Shown: piece after piece, positions 44,585 to 58,030 of the stretch | Position numbering within the stretch: position 1 is the first letter of the stretch | How the letters are laid out: the number at the start of each line of letters is the position of its first letter | NCBI GenBank assembly: GCA_019454045.1 | Contig: SKCR01025359.1 | Span: forward strand, 62,001 to 126,000 | Origin: Zanthoxylum bungeanum | Lineage: Eukaryota > Streptophyta > Magnoliopsida > Sapindales > Rutaceae | Length of the DNA: 64,000 nt | Direction of reading: 5' to 3' | Notes under the pieces: generated by a model | What the model was told of the DNA's origin: nothing | Seen by the model: only the letters and a program-made list of their open reading frames with translations | Databases searched by the model: none | Translations under genes and position numbers: made by a program

Positions 44585-46670
44585 TGTTAGTGATTCTAGG
44601 TCTCCAAGATCGAATTAAACAAGCATGAACATGTGTGAATACAACGACGGAAGTTGCGGAATACTTACATCGAGCGGTTGAGAGACGAAGGAAGCGAACA
44701 AAAATTTTGTTTTTTGCTCACTGGTTTGTGCGTGAGCTGCTGTGACAATCCACTGATTTTGGCCTTCGTTGGGTCCTTCGTCAAGCTCCAGGCTTCGTCG
44801 AACGGTTCCCGGCCCATGGATGGACTTCCTTATCACATTCGCATTGATCCCCGGAGTGTGCTAGCACTCTTGTTCTTGCCACAAAAACGCAATGCTTCCC
44901 CTTCACTGCTCACATTTTTTTCTGTTCAAAAAACCAGTGAAGAACAGCCCCTTTGGCGTGTAGATGAGAGGAAGAAGAGAGAAGAGTTTTGGCTCCAAAA
45001 ATGAAAAGGAGAGAGATCGATTTTGGTTGAGGGATTTTGTGTATCTAATACACAAATCTAATTTCCAAAATTAATTAATTGATTTTGCTTTTTCCAAAAA
45101 AGTCAAGTCAATTAATTCCAACCACCAACATCAATCAATCAATCCATCAATCATCAAATCAAGTGACAAGTTGTCACATCACTCAAGTGACTAATGATTT
45201 GACGCTTGATGCGACGCTAGATGCGACTAGCGATTTGTCGCTTGATTTGACTTGCGTGCCGCACTCGAATTTGAAATGCGAATGCACTCGCAAATAATCT
45301 CGGGCTCGGGTTCGCTAATTCCAAATTAACGAATTTTCCGTTGCATCGTAATTAAACGATTATGCCTAGCAAAATCACTATTCACGTCGCTAACGAATTA
45401 ATTCTAAATTAACTCGTTCGCCCGAATTAAAATCTAATTTTAATTCCCCGTCGAAATCCAATTTTGTTTAATATATCTAATATATTAATTAATCGATTAA
45501 TTCCAAATTAATCGTTATCTCTCTTTAAATGATATTTTATCCCATATAAAATATCTCCGCAATTAATCCCAGATTAATTTTCTCTCTCATCTTATTAATC
45601 CCAGATTAATTAAAGTGTGAGTCATACGTCATCGGTGAATCTTTGGGAAGCGACCCATGAGATCCCCGGATATGTTGGCAGTAAATTCGGTCGTCGGACT
45701 ATCCAAACACGTAAGTACCTCGTACTACGTTTATACCGAATTACATGACAAGGTTGGCCTCTTACAAAGCGTCATGCCTCCCCAATTGTCCAGAAATATC
45801 CTTACAGGAATAAAGGATCTATATCAGGTGTAGTATACGTAGTATTGCGTATTTCTGTCCAGTATCAGATGATCACATGCTAGGCCTGGGGCTGGTACAA
45901 TGTCTGCCCCGTACGAAGCATATATCGGATTACGAGCAACTAGTCTCTTTAAAATCGGATAATCATGACCAAGTCATATTATCCCGACGGTTGCAACCTT
46001 ATATAGAGAACCAGTTATGTATCCTTGCGCGATCATCAACTCCATATGACTGGAGTGACATTTCCATCTCGACATCACACCCAACACACTACGATTCTCG
46101 ATATACCCAGAATTGGTGTACACAAAAACCGGTTAAAGCCCTGGATGACCTCAACCAAAGTATATTGATTGTCGTATGCATTAGCGGTGCAAGTCTCCGG
46201 TTAAGACCAAATACACCTACCCTGATTTTGAACTTCCATAGACACATAGTCATACTACCAATGGAATTCCGATGGGGTCTTATCCAGAGCGAAGTTGTTT
46301 CCCGTACCATTGGTAAAACACAACCTTTTATTACACTTGCATGAGTATCCTATACCCAAATATACGAGAACTATGCCGTTGTGCCCTCACAACGCGCACA
46401 AGTGTAATACTAGTCTTTTGCGTATTTATCGATGTCCAATCTCGATAATACTCTGACTAGGGATATTTAATGATTTATCCTTCGTGGATTGATACTGTCT
46501 CATATCATTCTCAATCCAGGAACAAATCACAGGGACCTCCTATAATTTATATATCTAGGTGATCTAATCACAAATGATAATAGTGCAATTTCCTTTGTCA
46601 CATAGTTAATTTGTACAACAACACCGTGATCTGTACAAATAGTGACGCTATGGGTCATAATTGTCCAACA
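44585..46670 (-). repeat. Copia-3 3' LTR (left)
   Basis: TGTTAGTGATTCTAGGTC ... AATTGTCCAACA, 2,086 bp. Matches 52246-54182. Confidence 0.9.
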
Positions 46671-49330
46671 ATCTCCCACTTGGCCTATAGCCAGTCACTC
46701 GAGTGCTTGACACTCGAACTATGTACGGTTGGCTCAAACTGCTGAGAAAAGGTTTTGGTCAGTGAATTTTCATGATTATCATCTGATGCGATTTATTTGA
46801 TCATCATATCGCCACGATGTATGATCTGAACGAATCAGATGAATATCGAAGTATGTATCTGGATCGTTGATGAGACCATTAATTCTTTAGCCTGTGCTCA
46901 AGCCTAGCTCAGCTGCTAACAGAATTATATCTAATCTAATTAGATTTATTATCGACACAGAAGGCTTCTATTGCCGCTTCAGCTGCAGCAATAACCCGCA
47001 TTTGTTGTTTATTTCGGTAACAGTATCTCGCTTGGAAGATTTCCAGCTCACTGTTTCCGTAATTCAAACTGTATAGTAACCGTTTGCGACTTTTAGTCGT
47101 TTTCAGGAAAGCCAAGCTTTCACCGATTATTTTATGGGAATGTCATTTCCAAGAAATGACATATTATCATTATTATTCAGGAATTCACTGTCAGCAAAGC
47201 TCCCATTAACTTCCTTATATACACAAGAATCATTTCGTTTTGAATTTAATCATAAACTATTATAATTACATCAAAATGATAATTCCAAGAACCTAATGCT
47301 GCTTCAATCCATACATGGATCGAATAACCTGCAAACCTTGTTTGCTAGTTTTGGTACGACAAAACCAACAGGATGTTGTAAACATCCTCCAAAAGGTTTC
47401 CGTTAAGGAAAGTGGTTTGCCTTTCTGCTGCCATATTTCATAAATGAAACATGCAGCAACAACAAGCATTATCAAATGGATTTACAGTGGCAACATGTAA
47501 AAGGTTTCGTCGTAATCAACACAGTGTTGATAACTCTACCTTTTTCGGTACAAGTCTAGCTTAGTACGTTGGAATGTTGCCTTCCATGTATGTCTTCCTT
47601 GAAGACTTATATAATACCTTGCGGTACATCAACTAGTGTCCAAACGTAGTTGGTATACATGGAATCCATTTCAGACTCATGACACTTTGTCATAATTAGG
47701 AGTCGATACCTTGTATCACTTCCTCATACGTAGTCCGTTGGTATACCTCAAAAGATTAACATCTTTATAAGGTGAGATCAGAAACCCATACCCAGGATGT
47801 TCTCTGACTCTCCCCGAACTACGTGGTTCTTGTGTATTCGAAGATTAATGTTATAGTTTCATCTTTGATGAACTATATGTGTTCCATTAGGATTCGATGC
47901 CTTGAACCTATTACTCAATTTTCATTGAGTTTTACTATCCTCCCCACTTACCACTACATATCGGTATTCCTCTTAGGAAAACCACATGGTGAGCAACAAT
48001 CTAATTGTTCTCATGTGAGTTGTATAAGTATAATACTTTGGTATCCCTAGGATAACCTACAATTGGCACGAAATCTGTCAAACAGATTTTAATGGAACCT
48101 TATTCTAAATAAGTTCTGCACTGATTATGCTTATCCGTTGAAGGAAATGGTAGCTCAGAGCGTCTCACGATTAACCTTATCATGTCCAACAAAATTCGGT
48201 TACTCTGTTCGGACACACCGTCAAACTGACGTGTTCCGGAAGGAGTCCTCATTGAAAGAATACTTTACTCTTTCAAGTAAACTAGAAACTTATTGCTTAA
48301 GTATTTTCCATTACGGTCTTACCGTGACGGTTTAATACTTTAGCCGATCTGTTTGTCTACTTCGTGTCGAAATTGTAAAAGTTTGCGATTTTTGTTTCAA
48401 AGAAACACATAACCATAACGCGATGCCACATCCGTATAGGTCACGAAATATTCATATCAACATCTAGCCTAGCTAGACATGGGCCCACTTGATTCACTAT
48501 GAACTAGGGCTAACAGATTGGTGGCATTTACACTTTTACCAAGTAAATAGTGTTTTAGGCACTTTGCCCAATAAACTAGATTCGTAGACTTTATTTGATT
48601 GGAATCAAAACAGTCCGAGTACCCACTCTTCAAAAGTGTGGATATACGAGTCTTGTTTAATTGTGTCCCAGACAACAATGCCACAATTAGTTTCTTCTGA
48701 TCGAATCAGTTTGAGCTATTTTTTTGTATGTCATATGTATGAGATTTTATTTATATTCAAAATATAAATGCTGTTATTCACATCTAATGTGTTTATCTCA
48801 ATATCATCTTTATATAATAAAAAACTTTAGTGTGCTAGAATATAAAGGTCAATCCGCAACGGATTAAACACTGATATAGAGATAATGTTTCTAGTCAAAC
48901 AAGTTACATTATAACAGTTTCTGAATCCTGCTCATAGCAGATTCTGAACATTAGTATATATTTATGTATCACACTAAGTATTTAAAATCTAATTTTAATA
49001 CTAGTTATGAACATGATAATGACAATCCTATGTGAAGTCAAAGCCTTGCTCGTTTTCAATTCCTTCATGTCTGCTTTGTCCAAACGGCAGTCACGCTTCC
49101 GCGATCCCGTTTGCCACAATTTAGGCAGACATTTTGGGATATGTCCTTTATCTTCCTAGAAGATTATAATGATTTTGCCTTTGCCCTTTTTCAACATTCC
49201 AGTAGCCTTTGGCCAATCCTCGGGTTCCTAGAATATCGAAGTAAGGTGCGCCTTGCGCTACATGCCATATTGCAAACTTTGACTTTATCTCCTTGAGAAT
49301 AGTCATTAACTCTCCAAGAGTTTACTATTG
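46671..49330 (-). pseudogene. Copia-3 gag-pol remnants
   Basis: In transcript order: gag C-terminus with a degraded zinc knuckle (about 49330-49020), pre-integrase and integrase (about 48680-47930), RT (about 47760-47100, with a short intact run LVVAACFIYEIWQ) and RNase H (about 47090-46671). At about 47085-47112 the RNase H and RT sequences join directly, missing ~0.5 kb present in Copia-4. Many stops. Confidence 0.78.
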
Positions 49331-52229
49331 CAATTTTAATGGATTAAGCACTAAAGTTATCATTACATAAATCTCCCAAAGATTTATGCTCTACCTTTTG
49401 CTTAATTCGGGCTTAGGCCTAATATGTTATTTTATCAAATAAATTAACTTATTAGTTTCCAGGACCATCTTGAAATCTTTATTCCCAATTTGAAAAATTA
49501 AACCATTTAAATACATTTTGCCTAGGATTATGTTTTAAATCTCAATCTTTCATTTTATCTTGATTCTAATAGTCCAACTATTTAATCAACGATTTGTGGT
49601 ACTATATATTATAATGACTATTATAGTCCAACTATACAATCAAATATAATTTAAATTAATTAACCTCAATTATATTGATTACTATAGTCCAACTATAAAA
49701 TCAACTAAATTGAAATTAATTAGTTCAAATATATTGATTACTATAATCCAATTATATAATCAACTATAATACAGTCCAACTGTTTTGTTAAAACAACAAT
49801 TTAAATATTAGTCCAATTAACATTTATTTTTATTGACGAATGATGTTTGTTTGAGCGCGTATGGCGAGTAATTGAACGAATATTGCAAATTCAATTCTTG
49901 CCTCCCACTATTTTTTGGCGAGCCTCTAACCCTCTGTCGAGTACTCGGGAAACCGTGTTTCCTAGCGGGCTAGGATCCCGTTAAATATCACACAATCTTG
50001 ACTTTGGCCAACAAATTATATGATAATTAACTAGGTAGATCTCTAAGATCAATTGGACCCAATCCAATTCCTAGATCCAGTAGGTGGATATCCAAGTCCT
50101 AAACATATATCTTATATATGCCAATATATCCAATTATTACTAACCTTTTTCCTCTGAATCAACTAAGTCCTTGGCTTTGGCACAACAAACTTAGTGATCC
50201 CAGTCAACCGCGCGACCATTGACCATGGAAAGCTTCGTAATGAATGTCGATGGACAAGAAGTGGTCTTGACTTTGGCCAACAAACCACAAGTTGGACAAG
50301 ACACTGACATGTAACAAAGCTCTCGTGATTCTAACACATTTTTGACAGACAAAGGCCTTGACTTTGGCCAACAAGCCAATGCCGTCTTAGATCTTGAGCA
50401 AGAGTCACTCAATTGAAGGAGAGACGATTAATATTATTTGAGGGTTTTTCGCGTGCAAATTGGCAACCAATTTATTATCTTTGTTAAGGTCTCAGCATCA
50501 TACACCTTTAAACATGCATTCTAAACACATAATAAAGCGCATATGAAAAATAATAATGATATGCGGATGGATACTTTACACATTGATCCTATATCAAATC
50601 TCTCCATTTCTATCTCCAGTTAGCACATGTATTACTTCTACCCGTTACACTACACTTCTAAAGAAACCTCATTTACATTGAGAGGAATAGGTGAGAAGAG
50701 AATACAAAGAATAAGGGGGTGATAAGGCTGGACACGCAGGTCCAATTAATAAATCAAATTTATTACAACAATTTCTAAAATTGCCCCACCCATCTAATAT
50801 CCATCCGATATACATTATTCATGCATCGTAACCATGTATTTACACAAGCATGTTATCAATCAATCTAATCCAATTAATTAATCTGATAATAAGTGATCAT
50901 CCAATGTTCAAACAACGATTTGATTTTGTTCAAGTCAAACTCGTTTTGCGAATAAGTACTCAAAGTATGAATTCTTGAATTAAATTAAACTACAACATTA
51001 AATCCAATTTAATATGTATTTAATACTAATTCACTATTTAATTCCAAATTAAATACTACACTTTATTAATAAACCTTTTACGTCTTAAATTCCAAATTTA
51101 ATCGCAACGGGTCTCAAAGCCCGATTAATATCCAATATTAATTTAATTAAAGTCCAATGGGCTTTTAATTAATTTCTTAAGGCATGGACTTTTGGTCAAC
51201 GGGTCAAACCGAATAACCAAAGTCCAATCCGGGAGTTACCCTCCATAGCCCAGAAATCAATTTAGGCCCATTAGGCCCAATTAAACTTTAAAGGCCATTA
51301 AGTCGCATTTGGGTTTTATGGAGGCGGTTTTGGGCCCAATTGGATCCAATCCATTTGGCCTAAACCTAACTTGGTACAACCAAGCCCAATTAGCCCAATT
51401 ACAACATAACAAGCCCAAATCAAATTTAAAGCCCAAATAATTAAATCATAAAAGTCCATTTCATAATCTAATTAATCCTAAAGTGTATAGCATTATTAAT
51501 TACCCAAATCATATTTTCCAAACACCAAATTTGTACAATTAATCATGCTCATTATTATTAAATCATGTCCAACACAATTTAACAAAAATCAAACCCATTA
51601 CATGCTTTACTACTCTCGGCAATATGGACTAATTTTATGTCAATTGAATTCAATCCAATTAAATCCAAATTAACATTAAATCAACATCCTCAATCGTTTC
51701 AAGTCATCCAATGATCAACGAAACAAAATTACCAAGATTTAGGGCATACTCCTATTCGGCCAACACTCAAAATTGGGGAAAATTGTTCCAAACATTTTTT
51801 AATCAAATTGATCCAATCAATCATCAATTAAAACACATTCAAGCATACTTAATCATCCAATTTCATAATTGCATGCTCAAATTCATTTTACCCAATTTAA
51901 TGCTTGTAACATACTCGGCAATTTGGGGATTTTACGTCCGATTCGAATTCAATCCAATTAATTCCACAATCGACATTAAATCATATTCCCGAATGATTTC
52001 AACTCATCCAATGAATCAAAAATCAAAAATCCCAAGACATTTAGGGCATCACATTTTCGGCCAAGGTAAGAAATTTGGGGAAAAATGTTCCAAACATAAT
52101 TTCAACAAATTGATCCAATCAATCCTTAATTCAAACACATTTAAGCATACTAATCAATCCAATTTCATTAATCATGCTCAAAATCAAGTTTACCCAAATT
52201 TTAAACCCTAACATTTTTCATGCTTCAAC
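49331..52229 (-). other. Copia-3 leader
   Basis: Non-coding. AT-rich ATAGTCCAACTAT-type repeats at about 49560-49800, four CTTTGGCCAA-type motifs (49996, 50169, 50264, 50356), a TGGAC/GTCCA hairpin at 50729-50744, then AAGCCCAA-rich sequence. A 166-codon plus-strand frame at 51711-52211 lies antisense in this leader and shows no domain. Confidence 0.7.
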
Positions 52230-52245
52230 TAGCTCAAGATACCAT
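52230..52245 (-). other. Copia-3 primer-binding site
   Basis: Minus-strand ATGGTATCTTGAGCT follows the 5' LTR directly and is almost the same as in Copia-1 (initiator tRNA-Met type). Confidence 0.75.
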
Positions 52246-54182
52246 TGTTAGTGATTCTAGGTCTCCAAGATCGAATTAAACAAGCATGAACATGTGTGAA
52301 TACAACGATGGAAGTTGCGGAATACTTACATCGAGCGGTTGAGAGATGAAAGAAGCGAACAAAAATTCTGTTTTGCTCACTGGTTTATGTGTGAGCTGCT
52401 GTGACAGTCCACTGATTTTAGCCTTCGTTTGGGTCCTTCGTCAAGCTCCAAGCTTCGTCGAACGGTTCCCGGCTCATTGGTGGACTTCCTATCACCTTCG
52501 CATTGATGCTGAGTGTGCTATGCACTCTTGTTTCTTGCCACAAAAATGCACTGCTTCCCCTTCACTACTAACGTTTTTTCTGTTCACAAGTTCTGTATCT
52601 AAGACACAAATCTAATTTCCAAAATTAATTAATTGATTTTTGTTTTTTCCTAAAAAAGTCAAGTCAATTAATTCCAACCACCAACATCAATCAATCAATC
52701 ATCAATCAATCAAATCAAGTGAAGTTGCACATCCACTCAAAGTGACTAATGATTTGACGCTTGATGCGACACTAGATGCGACTAGCGATTTGACGCTTGA
52801 TTTGACTTGTGTGCCGCACTCGAATTCGAAATGCGAATGCGCTCGCAAATAATCTTGGGCTCGGGTTGCTAATTCCAAATTAACGAATTTTCCGGTTGGT
52901 CGTAATTAAACGATTACGCCTAGGAAATCACATTCACGTCGCTAACGATTAATTCTAAATTAACTCGTTTGCCCGAATTAAAATCTAATTTTAATTCCGC
53001 GTCGAAATCCAATTTCGTTTAATATATCTAATATATTAATTAATCGATTTATTCCAAATTAATCGTTATCTCTCTTTAAATGATATTTTATCCCAGATAA
53101 AATATCTCCGCAATTAACTCCCATAATTAAATTAAAGTGCGAGTCATACGTCATCGGTGAATCTTTGGGAAGCGACCCATGAGATCCCCGGATATGTTGG
53201 CAGTAAATTCGGTTATCGGACTATCCAAACACGTAAGTACCCGTACTACGTTTATACCGAATTTACAAGACAAGGTTGGCCTCTAGCAAAGCGCCATGCC
53301 TCCCCAATTCTCCAGAAATATCCTTACAGGAATAAGGATCTATATCAGGCGTAGTATACGTAGTATTGCGTATTTATGTCCAGTATCGGATGATCACATG
53401 CGAGGGCCTAGGGCTGGTACAGTGTCTGTCCGTACGAAGCATATATCGGATACGAGCAACTAGTCTCTTTAAATCGGATAATCATGACCAAGTCATATTA
53501 TCCCGACGGTTTGAACCTTATATAGAACCAGTTTCTGTATCTCTGCCCGATCATCACTCCATATGACTGGAGTGACACTTCCATCTTGACATCAAACCCA
53601 ACACACTACGATTCTCGATATACCCAGAAGGGCGTACACAAAAACTGGTTAAAGCCCTGGTGGACCTCAACCAAAGTATATTGATTGTCGTATGCATTAG
53701 TGGTGCAAGTCTCAGGTTAGGACCAAATACACCTACCCTGATTTCGGACTTCCAATACACATAGTCATACTACAATGGAATTCCGAGGGGGTCTATCCAG
53801 AGCGAAGCTGTTTCCCGTACCATCGGTTAAAACACAACCTCCTATTACACTTGCATATGAGTATCAATACCCAAATATATGAGAAATATGTCGTTGTGCC
53901 CTCACAACGAGCACAAGATGTAATACTAGTCTTTTTACGTATTATCGATGTCCAATCTCGATAATACTCTGACTAGGGATATTTAATGATTTATCCTTCG
54001 TGGATTGATACTGTCTCATATCATTCTCAATCCAGGAAACAAATCCAGGGACCTCCTATCATTTATATATCTAGGTGATCTAATCACAAATGATAAGAGT
54101 GCAATTTCCTTTGTCACATAGTTAATTTGTACAACACACCGTGATCTGTACAAATAGTACGCTATGGGTCATAATTGCCACA
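52246..54182 (-). repeat. Copia-3 5' LTR (right)
   Basis: 1,937 bp. Shorter than the left LTR by several small deletions, including one at about 52585-52600 and one near 53115. Confidence 0.9.
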
Positions 54183-54187
54183 TGGAG

Positions 54188-54401
54188 ATGATGATCCAGT
54201 AGGATTCGGAACTGGTGCTCTTTTATGCTGTATGTAGCTATAGGGATACTTGACTAGGTTATATTTATCCGTTATAGAGAATAGTTACCGGAGATACGAT
54301 ATGTGCTTCGTATGTGGCAGACTAATTCCAGCCCCAGGCCTTGCACGTCGTGGACATCCGATACTGGATCGCAATACACAATACTGTATAATAGCCTGAT
54401 A
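54188..54401 (+). mobile_element. Second Copia-1-family LTR, continued
   Basis: Continues 43961-44584 after Copia-3 (ATGATGATCCAGTAGGATTC...), matching Copia-1 LTR 14553 to about 14766. It is cut after TGATA (54397-54401) by Copia-4. The rest should lie right of the window. Confidence 0.85.
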
Positions 54402-56357
54402 TGTTGGAAATCTAATAACCATGTCCCAAGATCAAAACAAGCAAAATATATATAAGAATGAACTACATTGAAGTAATGGCGGAAACAATACTCACAAAAA
54501 CGGAATGTGGATGCAATGGATGAAACAATGTTGCTCCTTTGTGCAGTGGAGGATTCGGCCAAGATGAAAAGAATGCTCCAAGCAAAGTTTGATCCTTCCA
54601 AGCTCTAAGATGAGTTTCCCATAACACCTTGTATGATCCCTTGATGTTGCTAGCCAAAGTTGTGTGTTAGAGTTCCAAACAAGCACACTTTCTTCTTGTC
54701 TTGCCACAAAACAAATGAAGAATTGAGAGAGCTTTGAGAGCTCACTGTTTCGGTAATTGAGAGGAGAGAGAGGAATTTGATTTTTGTCTCAAAAATCAAT
54801 TTATATTTATGTCATAATTATATTAAATAATAATATACTTATGACACAAACCATGCAAAGACTTAGAGTGTCTAACACTCAATTTCCATGCAATACCCTT
54901 GAGTGCTTTGTACACTATCTTCATGCAATACATCTTGATTAAATAATGCAAATAATGACAAGTGTCATGTGGGCCCCACACGTTTCCAAATGAAAGTGGG
55001 CCCACGTGCACTCACGCGTTCGGGTTCGATATTTCCGAAATACCGAGCTTACGTCGCGACGTTAATTAAATCGAATTTAAATAAATAATTGCGCCTAGCG
55101 AAATTATTATTTACGTCGCTAACGAATTAATTCTAAATTAACTCGTTTGCCCGAATTAAAATCTAATTTCAATTTCGCGTCGAAATCGAATTCCGATTAT
55201 TATATCGAATATAATAATTTTACGATTAATTCTAAATTAATCGTTCTCTCTCTTTTATATAGTACTTTATCCAAGATAAAGTCTCTCCGTAATTAATCCA
55301 AGATTAATCGAGTTTGAATCATACGTCATTGGTGAATCTTCGGGAAGCGACCCAAGAGACCTCTAGATATGTTGGCAGTAAATCCGGTTGTCGAACTATT
55401 CGAACACGTACGTACCAAGTACTACGTTTTTACCGATTTACAAGACAAGGTTAGCTTCTAGCAAAACGCCATGCCTACCCAATTCTCTAGAAATATTCTT
55501 ACTGGAATATTAGATCTATAACAGGCGTAGTATACCGTAGTATAGTGTATATCGAACCAGTATCGGATGATCACATGTAAGGCCTGGGGCTGGATATGTG
55601 TCTGCCCCGTACGATACACATATCGGACATCAAGCAACCAGTCTCTTTGAATCGGATAATCCTGACCTAGTCATATTATCCCGATGGTTGCAACCATTAT
55701 AGAGTACTAGTTCTGTATCCCTCGCGATCATCATCTCCATATGTCTGAAGTGATACTTCCATCTTGACATCACACCCAGTACACTACGATTCTCGATAAA
55801 CCCAGAAGAGGTATACACAGAACTCGTTAAAGCCCTGGACCACCAAACCTAAATTTTACCGATTGTCGTAAGTACTAGCGATGCAAATCTCAGGTTAAGA
55901 TCATATGCACCTACCCTGAAGCGGACTCCCATAGACACGCAGACATACTACCAATGGGACTCCGCGGGGTCTATCCAGAGCGAAGCTGTTTTCCGTACCA
56001 TCGGTAAAACACAACCTCCTACCGCACTTGCATAAGTATCCAATACTTAAATATATGAGAACTATGCCGTTGTGCCCTCACAACATGCACAAGTGCAGTA
56101 CTAGTCTATTCCGCATTATCGATGTCCAATCTCGATAATACTACGACTAGGGATATTTAATGATTAAACCTTTATGGATTGATACTGTCTCATATCATCA
56201 CAATCCGGAACTAATCATAGGGACTTTACCATTTATATATCAAAGTAAATAAATTACAAAACGGTAAAAGGCAATTTCATTACTACATAGTTAATTTTGT
56301 ACAATAATACAATATCATTTACAAAATAGTGACGCTATGGGTCATTACTGTCTAACA
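54402..56357 (-). repeat. Copia-4 3' LTR (left)
   Basis: TGTTGGAAATCTAATAACC ... TACTGTCTAACA, 1,956 bp, followed by the polypurine tract. Matches 62537 onward with a handful of small indels. Confidence 0.93.
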
Positions 56358-56371
56358 ATCTCCCACTTGGC
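56358..56371 (-). other. Copia-4 polypurine tract
   Basis: On the minus strand GCCAAGTGGGAGAT directly precedes the 3' LTR. It lies just past the end of the RNase H frame. Confidence 0.85.
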
Positions 56372-57390
56372 CTATAGCCAGTCACTCAAGCATCTAATAC
56401 CTGAACTATGTACATGTCGCTCAAACTTTTCCCGAGGAATAGCCTTCGTCAGCGGATCTGCAATATTATCCTCTGATGCGATCTTCTCGATCTTCACATC
56501 GCCACGATGTATGATCTCTCGAATCAGATGGAATCGTCGAAGAACATGTTTGGATCGTTGATGAGACCTTGGTTCCTTAGCCTGTGCTATAGCCCCGCTA
56601 TTGTCACAATACAATGGAACGGGCTCAGCTGCTAACGGAACTACTCCTAATCCAATTAGGAATTTTCGGATCCAAACTGCCTCTTTTGCTGCTTCAGCTG
56701 CTGCAATGTACTCCGCTTCAGTTGCTGAATCGGCAACAGTATCTTGCTTGGAAGATTTCCAGCTCACTGCTCCGTTATTCAAGCAAAATATGTACCCGGT
56801 TTGCGACTTGAAGTCGTCTCTGTCGGTTTGGAAACTTGCATCGGTATACCCAGATACCTCAAGTTCTCCATCTCCATAGATTAAGAAAACATCCTTAGTT
56901 CTTTTAAGATACCTAAGGATATTCTTAACCGCCATCCAGTGATCCTGTCCTGGATCGGCCTGATATCGACTGCACATGCTCAAAGCATAGGACACATCAG
57001 GTCGTGTACATATCATGGCATACATGATCGATCCGACTGCCGAGGCGAACGGAGTCCGACTCATGTTGTCTCTCTCATCTTGTGTTTTAGGACACATGTC
57101 CCTAGATAGAAAGACGCCATGTGATGTTGGCAACAGTCCCTTCTTGGACTGATCCATGTTGAATCTCTTCAACACTTTATCAATATATGTACTCTGGGAG
57201 AGTCCAAGTAGCTTTCTAGATCTATCCCGGTAGATCTTTATTCCTAGAATAAAAGCTGCTTCTCCCAGATCTTTCATGGAGAATTTCAATGAAAGCCAAG
57301 CTTTCACCGACGTTAACATGGGAATGTCATTGCCTATAAGCAATACATCGTCGACATAAAGGACAATAAAAGTCAGTGCACTCCCACTAA
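56372..57390 (-). CDS. Copia-4 RT C-terminus and RNase H
   Basis: One long open frame. It opens with the RT catalytic box YVDD (about 57350) and LLIGND, continues with DLGEAAFILGIKI, SQSTYIDKVLKRF and SAVGSIMYAM, then RNase H: VSGYTDASFQTD (first acid), SKQDTVADSATEAEYIAAAEAAKEAVW (second), LYCDNSGAI (third), RSHQRSKHV, DNIADPLTKA. It ends ...RCLSDWL close to the polypurine tract. It would make the enzyme that copies element RNA to DNA. It is joined to the upstream RT piece by a one-base frameshift at about 57388-57396, so as written it has no natural start. I see no missing key residue. Confidence 0.9.
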
Positions 57391-58030
57391 CTTCTTATAT
57401 ACACAAGGATCATCTACGTTTTGAATGAAATCATATTCTTTTATGACCTCATCAAAACGTTGGTTCCATGACCTCGATGCTTGCTTCAGTCCATAAATGG
57501 ACCGATTTAACTTACAAACCTTGTTTGCAAGTCTTGGTGCGATAAAACCGTCAGGTTGTTGCATATAAACATCCTCCAACAGGTTTCCGTTAAGGAAAGC
57601 GGTTTTAACGTCCATCTGCCATATTTCGTAATCGTAATATGCAGCTATTGCAAGCATTATCCGAATGGATTTAATCATGGCAACGGGTGAGAAAGTTTCG
57701 TCATAATCAACTCCAAGTTGTTGACGATACCCCTTCGCTACGAGCCTAGCTTTGTACGTTTGTAACGTTGCCATCCATGTCTGTCTTCTTCTTGAAGACC
57801 CATTTGCATCCAATAGGCTTTACGCCTTCTGGTGCATCAACCAGTGTCCAAACTTGGTTGGTATACATGGAATCCATTTCGGCCTTCATGGCCTCTTGCC
57901 ATAAAGTGGATTCGATACCCTGTATCGCTTCCTCATACGTAGCCGGTTCAGTATCCTCAATAAGATTAATATCTACATGAGGTGAGATCAGGAATCCATA
58001 CCTCTCAGGTATTACCCTGACTCTCTCCGA
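57391..58030 (-). pseudogene. Copia-4 reverse transcriptase, N-terminal and palm part
   Basis: Two frames together read through ERYGFLISPHVDINLIEDTE, ATYEEAIQGIES, PIGCKWVFKKKTD, then TYKARLVAKGYRQQLGVDY, ETFSPVAMIKSIRIMLAIAA, WQMDVKTAFLNGNL and DGFIAPRLANKVCKLNRSIY, all standard copia RT blocks. The first frame slips at an A/T run (57758-57766). The downstream frame then stops at VGVH, just before the YVDD part. Otherwise motifs are complete. Confidence 0.9.

Larger units (their letters stand above)
44585..54182 (-). mobile_element. Copia-3: Ty1/copia element, decayed
   Basis: 9,598 bp flanked by TGGAG (44580-44584 and 54183-54187). LTRs are 44585-46670 and 52246-54182. Polypurine tract (46671 on) and primer-binding site (52230-52245) put it on the minus strand. 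It lacks the gag N-terminus like Copia-1 and -2, and about 0.5 kb between RT and RNase H. The outer end of its right LTR reads ATTGCCACA where the left has ATTGTCCAACA. Confidence 0.92.

Noticed and set aside
51711..52211. 166-codon plus-strand ORF in the Copia-3 leader
   Set aside because: Antisense to the element, low-complexity Asn/Ile/Gln composition, and not open in the other copia leaders.
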